Below, one piece after another: positions 31,961 to 39,818 of a stretch of DNA of 64,000 nucleotides. Source of the stretch: CALKJU01 sp035326425 (GTDB lineage: Bacteria > Pseudomonadota > Alphaproteobacteria > Geminicoccales > Geminicoccaceae); assembly GCA_035326425.1 (NCBI GenBank), contig DAOLFG010000002.1, forward strand, positions 1 through 64,000. The letters are read 5' to 3'. The translations under genes and the position numbers were made by a program. The notes below the pieces were generated by a model, which was not told where the DNA came from, searched no databases, and was given only the letters and a program-made list of their open reading frames with translations. Each line of letters starts with the position of its first letter. The first letter of the stretch is position 1.

Positions 31961-33259
31961 TCACCCCTGTTCGCGGAACAGCGGCAGCTCGATCCCCTTC
32001 AGGTTGGCCGGATCGTAGGTTCTCTCCTCGATCCGCACGCCGTCCTTGTCGTCCTTGCTGAGAACGCTCACCTTCTTGCCGATTCGCTCGACCAGGGAGC
32101 TGTGCAGCATTTCCCGGCCGGCGGCGATGGCGGGGTCGTGGCGCCGTCGCTGCCGCGCGGCCTCGCCGATGGCCCGGTCCAGGGCTTCCGGCTCGTCGAA
32201 ATCATGGCTGACGAGCTTCCAGAAGGAGTCCAGCGATTCGTGCTGGCGCGCGGGTTGCCGCGACAGCGGGAGCGGAATCTCGCGCGAGCGATCGAGGACC
32301 AGACCGCGCTCGGCGGCCCGCGTCATCATGAAGTGCCAAGTGATGTCGCCGATGCCCTTGTCGCGATCGTTCGGCGACGGGTCGGTATAGCCGCCGCCGA
32401 CATCCGAGTGAACGCCGGGGAACCAGACCTGCAGGCAGGTCTGGCCGGGTGCGAGGCCGCCGGCATCCTTCGGCAGGCTCCAGATGGTCGGCCTGTACGG
32501 CCCCCGACGCTCGTCGGCGGCCAGCGCGTGAACGGCGTGCTCGATCAGCCGCCCCAGCGTCTGGTTGTGGAACTGGACCACCGGCGAGGTGAGCCTGGAC
32601 AGCTTGGGTGTCGGGATTCCGAGCGAGCCCACGGTGTCGTAGACGCCGATGAAGCGGACCTTGACTGATTCGTGGCGGTCGATCCGGTCGAGGTCGCGGC
32701 CAGCGGTCGCCGGGCGGCCGCGCAGCTTGTCCCACAGACCCCGAATCCCCTCGCGCAGGCGGTCGACCTTGTCGCCGTCGAGGTCCAGCCGATCCGCCAT
32801 GTCCTCGTCGGTGCTCCGGACGTAGTACTCGAGATAGGCGCGCACGACCTCGGCCTCGTCGACGCCCTCGAGCAGGCCGGCCGCGGCGATGAATCCGCAC
32901 AAGGAACGCGCCGTATAGGCGCCGCGGCTGAAGCCGAAGATGTAGATCTCGCTGTCCGGCTGGTAGGCACGGCTCAAGAAGTGATAGGCCTCGCAGACGT
33001 TCTTCGACAGCCCGGCCCCGAGAGCGCCGCCGGTCAGCCAATCACGAAGGCTGGTTCCCACGCCCTGGTCATAGAACAGACAGATATCGCCGCCATGAGG
33101 GCTGCGGCCGCTCGCGGTCTTCCAGCCCTCCCTGTCGCTCTTGTCGGTCTCGGGGTCCTGCAACTGACTCGAGAGGAACTCGAACGTCCGATGGATATTG
33201 GTCTGGGCCTTGGGCTTGTTCCAGGTGCCGTCACAGCAGACCACCAGCTTGCGACTCAT
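31961..33259 (-). CDS. DUF2235 domain-containing alpha/beta hydrolase (Tle1-like)
   Basis: A 432-residue predicted phospholipase-like hydrolase. It starts LVVCCDGTWN, the family opening, and has the nucleophile elbow IFGFSRGAYTARSL (GxSxG, Ser near residue 109). FIGVYDTVGSLG and WFPGVHSDVGGGY carry Asp/His-type catalytic positions. No signal peptide is present. DUF2235 includes type VI secretion phospholipase effectors, but also many housekeeping-looking copies. No VgrG, immunity or secretion gene adjoins it, so toxin status is not supported. ATG 33259 follows GAGGAG. Confidence 0.87.
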   Translation of the reverse strand: MSRKLVVCCDGTWNKPKAQTNIHRTFEFLSSQLQDPETDKSDREGWKTASGRSPHGGDICLFYDQGVGTSLRDWLTGGALGAGLSKNVCEAYHFLSRAYQPDSEIYIFGFSRGAYTARSLCGFIAAAGLLEGVDEAEVVRAYLEYYVRSTDEDMADRLDLDGDKVDRLREGIRGLWDKLRGRPATAGRDLDRIDRHESVKVRFIGVYDTVGSLGIPTPKLSRLTSPVVQFHNQTLGRLIEHAVHALAADERRGPYRPTIWSLPKDAGGLAPGQTCLQVWFPGVHSDVGGGYTDPSPNDRDKGIGDITWHFMMTRAAERGLVLDRSREIPLPLSRQPARQHESLDSFWKLVSHDFDEPEALDRAIGEAARQRRRHDPAIAAGREMLHSSLVERIGKKVSVLSKDDKDGVRIEERTYDPANLKGIELPLFREQG

Positions 33260-33311
33260 TGCCGGCTCCTCGCCACTCGGAAATCGGGCAGATTATCGGC
33301 GCATGGTAGCC

Positions 33312-33353
33312 GCGCCCGGCACCGGGCGCTGTGACATCCGGCACAGCTGCCGG
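33312..33353. repeat. two adjacent inverted repeats between an ABC permease gene and the DUF2235 gene
   Basis: GCGCCCGG-CA-CCGGGCGC at 33312-33329 and CCGGCA-CAGC-TGCCGG at 33338-33353 are both perfect. They lie past the stop of the leftward ABC operon and before the DUF2235 start. No T-run follows, so a Rho-assisted terminator for the ABC operon is the likeliest reading. An operator for the DUF2235 gene cannot be excluded. Confidence 0.45.
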
Positions 33354-33389
33354 TGTCGTCGCGGTCGCGTGGTCGAGACGAACGAGCGC

Positions 33390-34385
33390 TCAGGCCGCCG
33401 CCGGCGCCTCCCGCGAGGCGGCCTGCCCCCGCTGTGCCACGATCCTCGCCCGCCTTCGCTGCAGCGCCTGGTCGGCCAGCACGCCCAGCAGGATGACCGT
33501 GCCCATGACGGCGAAGTTCAGCGAGCTGGGAATGCCCAGGAGGTTGACGAGGTTCTGCAGCACCTGCAGCAGGATGGCGCCGAGCACGATGCCGAGGATC
33601 GAGCCCTCGCCGCCGCGCAGCGAGCAGCCGCCCAGCACGGCGGCGGCGATGGCGTAGAGCTCGTAGAAATTGCCGTGCGCCGAGGGCGAGACCGAGTTGG
33701 TGTAGAAGGCGATGAACACCGCCGACAGCCCGGCCAGGGCGCCGCTGATGATGTAGGCGGCGGCGATGACGGCACTGGTGTTGATGCCGGAGAAGCGGGC
33801 CGCCTCCTCGTTCTTGCCGACGGCGAACAGGTAGCGGCCGTAGACCGAGCGGTGCAGCACGATGCCCATCACCAGCGCCACGACGATGAGCGCGATGAAG
33901 GTGTGCGGAACGCCGAAGCTGCGGCCGGACGCCAGCCAGGACAGGGTTTCGAACTCGTCGCTGTAGCCGAAGCCGATGGTGGCGTCGTTCATGTACCAGC
34001 GGGCGACGCCGCGATAGATCAGCAGGCCGCACAAGGTGACCACGAAGGGCTGGATCCGCAGCCTGGTGATCAGGAGGCCGTGGATGCCGCCCAGCACGAT
34101 GCCGATGCCCATGCAGAGCGGCACCACCAGCTGCCAGGGCAGGCCGTGATTGACCATGAGGTCGATGAAGATCACGCCGATCAGCGCGAACATCGAGCCC
34201 ACCGACAGCTCGATGCCGCCGGTGATGATGACGAGGCCCTCGCCGATGGCGAACAGGCCGAACAGGCCGATCAGGTTGGCCATGTTGACGAGGTTGACGG
34301 TCGACAGGAAGACCGGGTTGAGGATGGCGGTGATGCCGCCGACGATCAGGATCAGGACGAGAAGGCCGATGTCTTTCTTGTGCAT
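33390..34385 (-). CDS. sugar ABC transporter permease (RbsC-like)
   Basis: A 331-residue inner-membrane protein of the ribose/xylose/galactose permease family with about nine or ten hydrophobic helices. Family segments include GLVIITGGIELSVGSMFAL, GLLITRLRIQPFVVTL, the cytoplasmic loop with NEEAARFSGI that meets the ATPase, and LGGCSLRGGEGSILG near the C-terminus. It lies 6 bases after the ATPase gene, in order binding protein-ATPase-permease. The last residues are an Arg/Ala-rich cytoplasmic tail. Confidence 0.93.
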   Translation of the reverse strand: MHKKDIGLLVLILIVGGITAILNPVFLSTVNLVNMANLIGLFGLFAIGEGLVIITGGIELSVGSMFALIGVIFIDLMVNHGLPWQLVVPLCMGIGIVLGGIHGLLITRLRIQPFVVTLCGLLIYRGVARWYMNDATIGFGYSDEFETLSWLASGRSFGVPHTFIALIVVALVMGIVLHRSVYGRYLFAVGKNEEAARFSGINTSAVIAAAYIISGALAGLSAVFIAFYTNSVSPSAHGNFYELYAIAAAVLGGCSLRGGEGSILGIVLGAILLQVLQNLVNLLGIPSSLNFAVMGTVILLGVLADQALQRRRARIVAQRGQAASREAPAAA

Positions 34386-34391
34386 GGGGCC

Positions 34392-35906
34392 TCAGGCGGC
34401 TTGGGCCGGGGCGTGGCCGACGGCCAGGTGCAGCACGGCGTGCTCGCTGAACTGCGGCCGGTCGAGGAAGCCGCTGACCCGGCCCTCGTGCATCACGGCG
34501 ATCCGGTCGCTGACGCCCACGACCTCCTCCATGTCGCTGCTGATCATCAGGATGGCGACGCCGTTGTCGGTCAGCTCGCGCATCACCTCGTAGATCTCGC
34601 TCTTGGCGCCGACATCGATGCCGCGCGTCGGCTCGTCGAAGATCATCAGCCTCGGCCGCATCGACAGCCACTTCGCCAGCACGACCTTCTGCTGGTTGCC
34701 GCCCGACAGGGTGACGGCCGCCGTCTCGACCGAGGGCGTGCGGATGTCGAGCCGGCCGCGCTGCCGCTCGGCCGTGCGCAGCTCGGCGGCGTTGCTGATG
34801 AGCCCCCAGCGGGCATGGTCGCGCAGGTCGGCCAGCGTCACGTTCTCGCGGATCGGCAGCTCCAGCACCAGGCCCGAGCGCTTGCGGTCCTCGGGAGCCA
34901 GGTAGATGCCGCGGGCGATGGCGTCGGCCGGCGAGCGCAGGTCGACACGCTCGCCGCCCAGCCGGATCTCGCCGCTCAGCAGCGGGTCGATGCCGAAGAT
35001 CGTGCGCGCCAGCGAGGTGCGGCCCGATCCCACGAGGCCGGCCAGCCCCAGGATCTCGCCGAAGCGGATGTCGAGGCTGACGGTGCGATCGGGAAAGGCG
35101 GTCGTGCGGACGTCGACCAGCGCGCAGCCCTGCGCCGTCGGCGCCTTGCCGGGCGGAACGTAGAGCGAGCGCAGGTCGCGGCCGATCATCAGCCGGATCA
35201 TGGTGGCATGGTCGATCTCGCTTCTGGCGAGCGCACCCACCATCCGCCCGTCGCGCAGGCAGACGACACGGTCGGCGCAGGCACGGATCTCGTTGAGGCG
35301 ATGGGTGATGTAGATGACGCTGACACCCTGCGCCTTCAGCTCGGCCACCACGGCCAGCAGGCGCTCGGTCTCGGACAGGGTGAGGCTCGAGGTCGGCTCG
35401 TCCATGATGATGAGCCGGGCGTCGAGCGACAGCGCCTTGGCGATCTCGACCATCTGCCGCTGGGCGATCGACAGCTCGGCCACCGGCGTGTCGACGGCGA
35501 AATCGACATTGAGCCTGCGGAGCAGCGGCTCGGCCATGGCGTGGAGCCTCGCCTGGTCGACCAGCCTCAGCGGCCCGCCCCAGAGCGGCTCGCGGCCGAT
35601 GAAGATGTTGGCGGCGACGTCGAGATTGTCGAAGAGGTTCAGCTCCTGGTGCACGAAGGCGATGCCGGCCTGCATCGACTGCGTGACCGTCAGCGCCGCA
35701 TGCTCGACGCCGTCGATGACGATGCTGCCCGAGCTCGGCTCGACCACGCCGCCCAGCACCTTCATCAGCGTCGACTTGCCCGCGCCGTTCTCGCCGATCA
35801 GGCCCACGACCTCGCCGCGCGCGACAGCGAGGCTCACCCCGTGCAGCGCCGTGACGCCGGGGTAGGTCTTGCCGATCGCGCGCAGCTCGAGGAAGGGCTC
35901 GCTCAT
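34392..35906 (-). CDS. sugar ABC transporter ATP-binding protein (RbsA-like)
   Basis: A 504-residue protein with two fused nucleotide-binding domains. Domain 1 has Walker A GENGAGKSTLMK and signature LSIAQRQMVEIAKAL. Domain 2 has a degenerate P-loop GLVGSGRTSLARTIFG and a full signature LSGGNQQKVVLAKWL, the usual RbsA asymmetry. Walker B segments (LIIMDEPTSSL, LMIFDEPTRG) are intact. It powers uptake of a monosaccharide with the permease and binding protein on either side. Confidence 0.95.
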   Translation of the reverse strand: MSEPFLELRAIGKTYPGVTALHGVSLAVARGEVVGLIGENGAGKSTLMKVLGGVVEPSSGSIVIDGVEHAALTVTQSMQAGIAFVHQELNLFDNLDVAANIFIGREPLWGGPLRLVDQARLHAMAEPLLRRLNVDFAVDTPVAELSIAQRQMVEIAKALSLDARLIIMDEPTSSLTLSETERLLAVVAELKAQGVSVIYITHRLNEIRACADRVVCLRDGRMVGALARSEIDHATMIRLMIGRDLRSLYVPPGKAPTAQGCALVDVRTTAFPDRTVSLDIRFGEILGLAGLVGSGRTSLARTIFGIDPLLSGEIRLGGERVDLRSPADAIARGIYLAPEDRKRSGLVLELPIRENVTLADLRDHARWGLISNAAELRTAERQRGRLDIRTPSVETAAVTLSGGNQQKVVLAKWLSMRPRLMIFDEPTRGIDVGAKSEIYEVMRELTDNGVAILMISSDMEEVVGVSDRIAVMHEGRVSGFLDRPQFSEHAVLHLAVGHAPAQAA

Positions 35907-35946
35907 GGCGATGACCGGGGCCGGCCGGAGCCGGCCCCGACGCGGC

Positions 35947-36903
35947 TCACTTCTTGAGCAGCTCCATCATCGTCTTCTGGAACTCGGCGACGTTCGACTT
36001 GTCGACGACCTTGGTGGGGATGATCATCAGCTGGTTGGCCGGGATGAAGGACTTGTCGCCCTCGATGTACTTGGCCAGCAGCTTCATCGACTGGTAGCCG
36101 AACTCGTAGGGCTGCTGGACGACGGTGGCCTCGATGATGCCGTCGGCGATGCCGCGCAGCGTCACCGGATCCTCGTCGAAGCCGATGATCTTGACGGCCC
36201 CGGCCTTGCCCGATGCACGCACAGCCTCGACGATCTGCGGCGTGTTGTACGACCACAGGCCGACCAGGGCGTCGATGTCCGGATACTTGGTGAGCGTGTC
36301 CTCGGCGTTGCGCTTGGCGCGGGCGAAGTCGACCTCGTCGGTGCGGATGTCGATGATCTCGACCTTGGTGCCGGTCAGCGCCTTGCGGATGCCCTCGACG
36401 CGCTCGCGGGCGTTGTCGGCACCCATGGTGCCGACGAACAGCATGATCTGGCCGCCGTCCGGCAGCGCCTTCTTGATCAGCTCGCCGGCCTGGACGCCGG
36501 CGTCGACATTGTCGGTGCCGATATAGAGCGAGCGGTTGCTCTTGGGGGCGTCGCTGTCGGTGGTGAACAGCACCGCCTGCGACGCGACCTTGTTCAGGAT
36601 CTCGGTCGAGTTCGCCGGGTCGATGGCGCTGATCGAGACGCCGGCCACGCCCTTGGTCAGCAGGTCGTCGAGGATGCGGCGCTGCTCGGCCGCGGTGGCC
36701 TCGGAGACCACGTACATCTCGGTCGTGTAGTTCGGCAGCTCGGTCTGCGCCTTCTCGACTCCGCGGCGGGCGATCGTCCAGAAGTCGGCCGAGGCATTGG
36801 TCACCAGCGCCAGGGTCTTCTTGTCCTGGGCCTGCGCGCCGCCGATGGCGGTGGCCGCAAGAAGCACACCGGCCAATGCCGGCAGCAGGTGTCGACGGAT
36901 CAT
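35947..36903 (-). CDS. sugar ABC transporter substrate-binding protein
   Basis: A 318-residue periplasmic protein of the ribose/galactose-binding family (peripla_BP_4 type). The signal peptide is cleaved near IGGAQAQ at residue 26. The mature protein starts with KTLALVTNASADFWTIARRGVEKA, then shows GVAGVSISAIDP, and has the hinge-region strand VKIIGFDEDPVTLRGI. It begins the three-gene transporter. The 128-base gap upstream, before the HpcH gene, likely contains the promoter. The exact sugar is unknown, but the mutarotase/epimerase cluster at 2-6.6 kb is a plausible user. Confidence 0.92.
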   Translation of the reverse strand: MIRRHLLPALAGVLLAATAIGGAQAQDKKTLALVTNASADFWTIARRGVEKAQTELPNYTTEMYVVSEATAAEQRRILDDLLTKGVAGVSISAIDPANSTEILNKVASQAVLFTTDSDAPKSNRSLYIGTDNVDAGVQAGELIKKALPDGGQIMLFVGTMGADNARERVEGIRKALTGTKVEIIDIRTDEVDFARAKRNAEDTLTKYPDIDALVGLWSYNTPQIVEAVRASGKAGAVKIIGFDEDPVTLRGIADGIIEATVVQQPYEFGYQSMKLLAKYIEGDKSFIPANQLMIIPTKVVDKSNVAEFQKTMMELLKK

Positions 36904-37031
36904 TCGGTGCTCCCCGATCGCTCATGCGCGCCCGCTGTCCACGGTGCGGCGGCCGAAACTGCAACGGCCGGCGCGCAGGCGCAAGGGCGTCATCAGGCCC
37001 CGCGCATATGAGCGTCGGCCTCCCCCGCCGC

Positions 37032-37820
37032 TCAGCGCATGGCGCGCAGCGCCTCGAGCCCGGCCTCGAGCGCCTTCTGGTAGAGCAGGTGGTCGAGGCC
37101 GTAGGCGATGATGCGGAAGCCGTGCCGCCAGTAGGTTTCGGCCCATTGCAGGTCGGCCGCCATGAAGCCGGCATGCTTGCCGGCGTCGGCGGCGGCGGCG
37201 ACGATCCGGCGGACGGCCGCCAGATAGTCGGGGTGCTCGAACTGGCCCGGGATGCCCATGAAGTTGGTCAGGTCGAAATGGCCGAGCCAGACCACGTCGA
37301 TGCCCGGCACCCCGGCGATGGCCTCGACGCTCTCGACGCCCGCCGGCGATTCGATCTGGGCGATCACCAGCGTCCGGGCCCTCGCCGCCGCCATCTTGTC
37401 GGCCGGCGAGCCCGGCAGGTAGTCGTCGTGCGCCACCCCGAAGGCGGCGCCGCGACGGCCGTGCGGCGGATAGTGGGCGCAAGCCGCGATCAGCTCGGCC
37501 TGCTCGCGGCTGTCGACCATCGGCACCATGATGCCGTGGGCGCCGACGTCGAGGGCGCGGGCGATGAAGTCGTACTCGGTCGTGGGCACGCGCACGACCG
37601 GCGCGAGGCCCAGGCCGCGGCAGGCGGCGCACTGGGTCTTGATCGTCTCGAGCCCGACCCCGGTGTGCTCCATGTCGAGCAGGATGAAGTCGGCACCGGT
37701 GGCGGCGACGATCGCCGGCAGGCTCGGCGTCATCAGCTCGAAGACCATGGTTCCGAAGGCGCTGCCGTTCTCGACCAGGCGCTGCTTGAGCCCTGGCCCC
37801 GCCACCCCGATGCCGGCCAT
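37032..37820 (-). CDS. HpcH/HpaI family aldolase (2-keto-3-deoxy acid aldolase-like)
   Basis: A 262-residue class II metal-dependent aldolase. It has GTMVFELMTPSL at the N-terminus, DFILLDMEHTGVGLET with the metal-binding Glu region, VRVPTTEYDFIARALDVGAHGIMVPMVDS, and IAQIESPAGVESVEAIAGVPGIDVVWLGHFDLT. These are the active-site strands of HpcH/HpaI enzymes, which cleave 2-keto-3-deoxy sugar acids or hydroxy-keto acids to pyruvate and an aldehyde. ATG 37820 is the start of homology. Together with the ABC transporter it points to breakdown of a sugar acid. Confidence 0.92.
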   Translation of the reverse strand: MAGIGVAGPGLKQRLVENGSAFGTMVFELMTPSLPAIVAATGADFILLDMEHTGVGLETIKTQCAACRGLGLAPVVRVPTTEYDFIARALDVGAHGIMVPMVDSREQAELIAACAHYPPHGRRGAAFGVAHDDYLPGSPADKMAAARARTLVIAQIESPAGVESVEAIAGVPGIDVVWLGHFDLTNFMGIPGQFEHPDYLAAVRRIVAAAADAGKHAGFMAADLQWAETYWRHGFRIIAYGLDHLLYQKALEAGLEALRAMR

Positions 37821-37961
37821 CCGTCGTCTCTCCGTTGCAGCCGCTGCCGGCTTGTCGGTTGGCCGGCGAGGTTTCGTCAAGCGCGGCCGCGCGCTGTACC
37901 CTCGTGCCGAATTGGCGTAGAAAGCCGGCCCGATCGTTGGCGCACCGCTGGATTCGTCGTC

Positions 37962-38585
37962 ATGCAGCCCTTCACCACGCTCACCGGCATCGCCGCCCCC
38001 ATGCCGATGCTGAACGTCGACACCGACAAGATCATCCCGGCGCACTGGCTCAAGACCATCAAGCGCACCGGGCTCGGCGTCGGGCTATTCGAATCGATGC
38101 GCTACGATTCCGACGGCAAGGAGCGGCCGGACTTCGTGCTCAACCAGGACCGCTACCGCCACGCCTCGGTCCTGCTGACCGGCGACAATTTCGGCTGCGG
38201 CAGCTCGCGCGAGCACGCGCCCTGGGCCCTGCTGGACTACGGCATCCGCTGCGTCATAGCACCGAGCTTCGCCGACATCTTCTACAACAACTGCTTCAAG
38301 AACGGCATCCTGCCGCTGGTGCTGCCGCAGGAGCAGATCGACCTGCTGATCAAGGAGGCCGAGACGGCGCCGAACCCGACCTTCACGGTCGATCTGGTGG
38401 CGATGGAGATCCGCCGGCCCATCGGCAACGAGCCGATCCCGTTCACGCTCGACGAGGCCAACCGCGACAAGCTCCTGCAGGGCCTGGACGAGGTCGGCGA
38501 GACGCTGGCCAAGGCGAAGGTGATCGACGGCTTCGAGGCCAGGCAGAAGCTCGGCCAGCCCTGGCTCTATCGCGACGCTGCCTAG
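37962..38585 (+). CDS. leuD: 3-isopropylmalate dehydratase small subunit
   Basis: A 207-residue swivelling subunit of isopropylmalate isomerase. It shows NVDTDKIIPAHWLKT, then GDNFGCGSSREHAPWALLDYGI, the substrate-binding signature, and FADIFYNNCFKNGILPL. The start at 37962 has no strong ribosome-binding site. It normally follows leuC directly; here about 6 kb with a sugar transporter and DUF2235 gene lies between. leuB is not in the window. Confidence 0.97.
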   Translation: MQPFTTLTGIAAPMPMLNVDTDKIIPAHWLKTIKRTGLGVGLFESMRYDSDGKERPDFVLNQDRYRHASVLLTGDNFGCGSSREHAPWALLDYGIRCVIAPSFADIFYNNCFKNGILPLVLPQEQIDLLIKEAETAPNPTFTVDLVAMEIRRPIGNEPIPFTLDEANRDKLLQGLDEVGETLAKAKVIDGFEARQKLGQPWLYRDAA

Positions 38586-38616
38586 CCGACGGAGCCGGCC
38601 CGCCGGGAACGGGCGC

Positions 38617-39456
38617 TCAGATCTCCGAAAGGCTGATGGCGTCGACCGTCGGCTCCTCCGGGTGGCTCTGTCCCGGCGTCGGCCGGTTCCATACCTTCAT
38701 CGGCCCGGCCTCGACCTCGCCGTCCCAGGTGCAGAAGGCGACATCCGAGGCGTCGCGGCCGATGCCGATGCGGACGAGGCCGTCCAGCGCCGCCTGCCGG
38801 GTGGCGTCGAACAGGTACCAGCGGCCGCCCAGATAGGCCTCGAGCACGGCGTGGAAGTCCGGCGGGTCGAGGCGCCAGGCATAGGCGCTGACGAAGCGGG
38901 CGGGTATCCCGAGCGCCCGGCAGAGCGCGATGCCGAGATTGGAGAAGTCGCGGCAGACCCCTGCCCGCTCGACCAGCGTGTCGACCGCCGAGGTGTGCTC
39001 GTTGCTGGAGCCGCGCTCGTATTCGAGGTGCTCGTGGATCCAGTTGGCCAGCGCCGTCACGCGCTGGTGGCCGTCGCCGAGATGGCCGAAATCGGCGCGG
39101 GCGGAACGCAGGAGCCGGTCGGACTGGCTGTAGCGGCTGGGCCAGAGGTGCGGCAGCGTCTCGAAGGGCAGCTCGCCCACCGGGGTCTCGTCGATGGTGG
39201 CGGGGTCGGCGCGGTGCGGGTCGAGCTCGACCTCGGCCTCGTAGCGGACCGCGATCCCGCCGCCCTTCACGGCGAAGCGGAGATAGCGGTTGCCGCTCTC
39301 CGGCGCCGTGTAGCGCTCGATCGGGACATCGGGGGTGATCGTCAGCGATTCCCGCAGGATGCGCTGGCGCGCGAGCTTCGCGGCCTCGATGTTCATCACC
39401 AGCGAGGCCGCACCCCGGGCCTCGTAGGCGAGCTCGCAACCGACCTGAAACCTCAT
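38617..39456 (-). CDS. transglutaminase-like domain protein (bacterial transglutaminase/protease superfamily)
   Basis: A 279-residue cytoplasmic protein. The N-terminal beta-rich domain (residues 1-130) belongs to the bacterial transglutaminase-like N type. The catalytic part carries Cys in AGVCRDFSNLGIALCRALG, His in PDFHAVLEAYL and Asp in YLFDATR. The order Cys-His-Asp matches the superfamily triad. Members are proteases or peptide-modifying enzymes of unknown substrate. ATG 39456 starts the domain. It is convergent with leuD and divergent from the small membrane protein gene. Confidence 0.88.
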   Translation of the reverse strand: MRFQVGCELAYEARGAASLVMNIEAAKLARQRILRESLTITPDVPIERYTAPESGNRYLRFAVKGGGIAVRYEAEVELDPHRADPATIDETPVGELPFETLPHLWPSRYSQSDRLLRSARADFGHLGDGHQRVTALANWIHEHLEYERGSSNEHTSAVDTLVERAGVCRDFSNLGIALCRALGIPARFVSAYAWRLDPPDFHAVLEAYLGGRWYLFDATRQAALDGLVRIGIGRDASDVAFCTWDGEVEAGPMKVWNRPTPGQSHPEEPTVDAISLSEI

Positions 39457-39562
39457 CCGCGCACCTGTCGTTTCCTTGTCCGGGCAGGCCGCCAAAACCC
39501 GGGCGGGCCTGCAAGGTTCCGCCCGCTTGCGCCGTGGCGGCGTTGACCCTACTGGTCCGGCC

Positions 39563-39814
39563 ATGCCGCGCGTCACGCTCGCGACCCTGATCAAGCTGCT
39601 GCTGGCCTGCCTCGTCGTGGGGGCGGTGATGAGCTGGCTCGGCCTGACGCCGCAGGCGTTCTGGCGGACCGTTCGAGACTTCTTCGTCGACGGGCTGGAG
39701 AGCGCCCGGCTCTGGGCCGGCTCGGTGCTGGGCTACGTGCTGATCGGCGCCGTGGTCGTCGTGCCGATCTGGCTCGCCCGCTGGGTCTGGCGGGCGGTCA
39801 GGGGCCGCGGTTGA
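39563..39814 (+). CDS. small two-helix membrane protein (DUF6460-like)
   Basis: An 83-residue protein with two hydrophobic helices, about residues 8-28 and 52-74, joined by an amphipathic loop with FWRTVRDFFVDGLESARLW. It resembles the alphaproteobacterial DUF6460 group by length and layout, but I identify it only by pattern. The C-terminus is basic. It stands alone between the transglutaminase gene and PBP1A. Function unknown. Confidence 0.65.
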   Translation: MPRVTLATLIKLLLACLVVGAVMSWLGLTPQAFWRTVRDFFVDGLESARLWAGSVLGYVLIGAVVVVPIWLARWVWRAVRGRG

Positions 39815-39818
39815 GCCG

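Noticed and set aside
31961..33259. DUF2235 gene as a type VI secretion toxin
   Set aside because: No VgrG, adaptor, immunity protein or secretion gene is nearby; the family also includes non-secreted hydrolases.
36915..37015. Imperfect inverted repeat (CGCTCATGCGCG with CGCGCATATGAGCG) between the ABC operon and the HpcH gene
   Set aside because: The arms differ by a two-base insertion and are about 85 bases apart; too weak for an operator or att-site claim.
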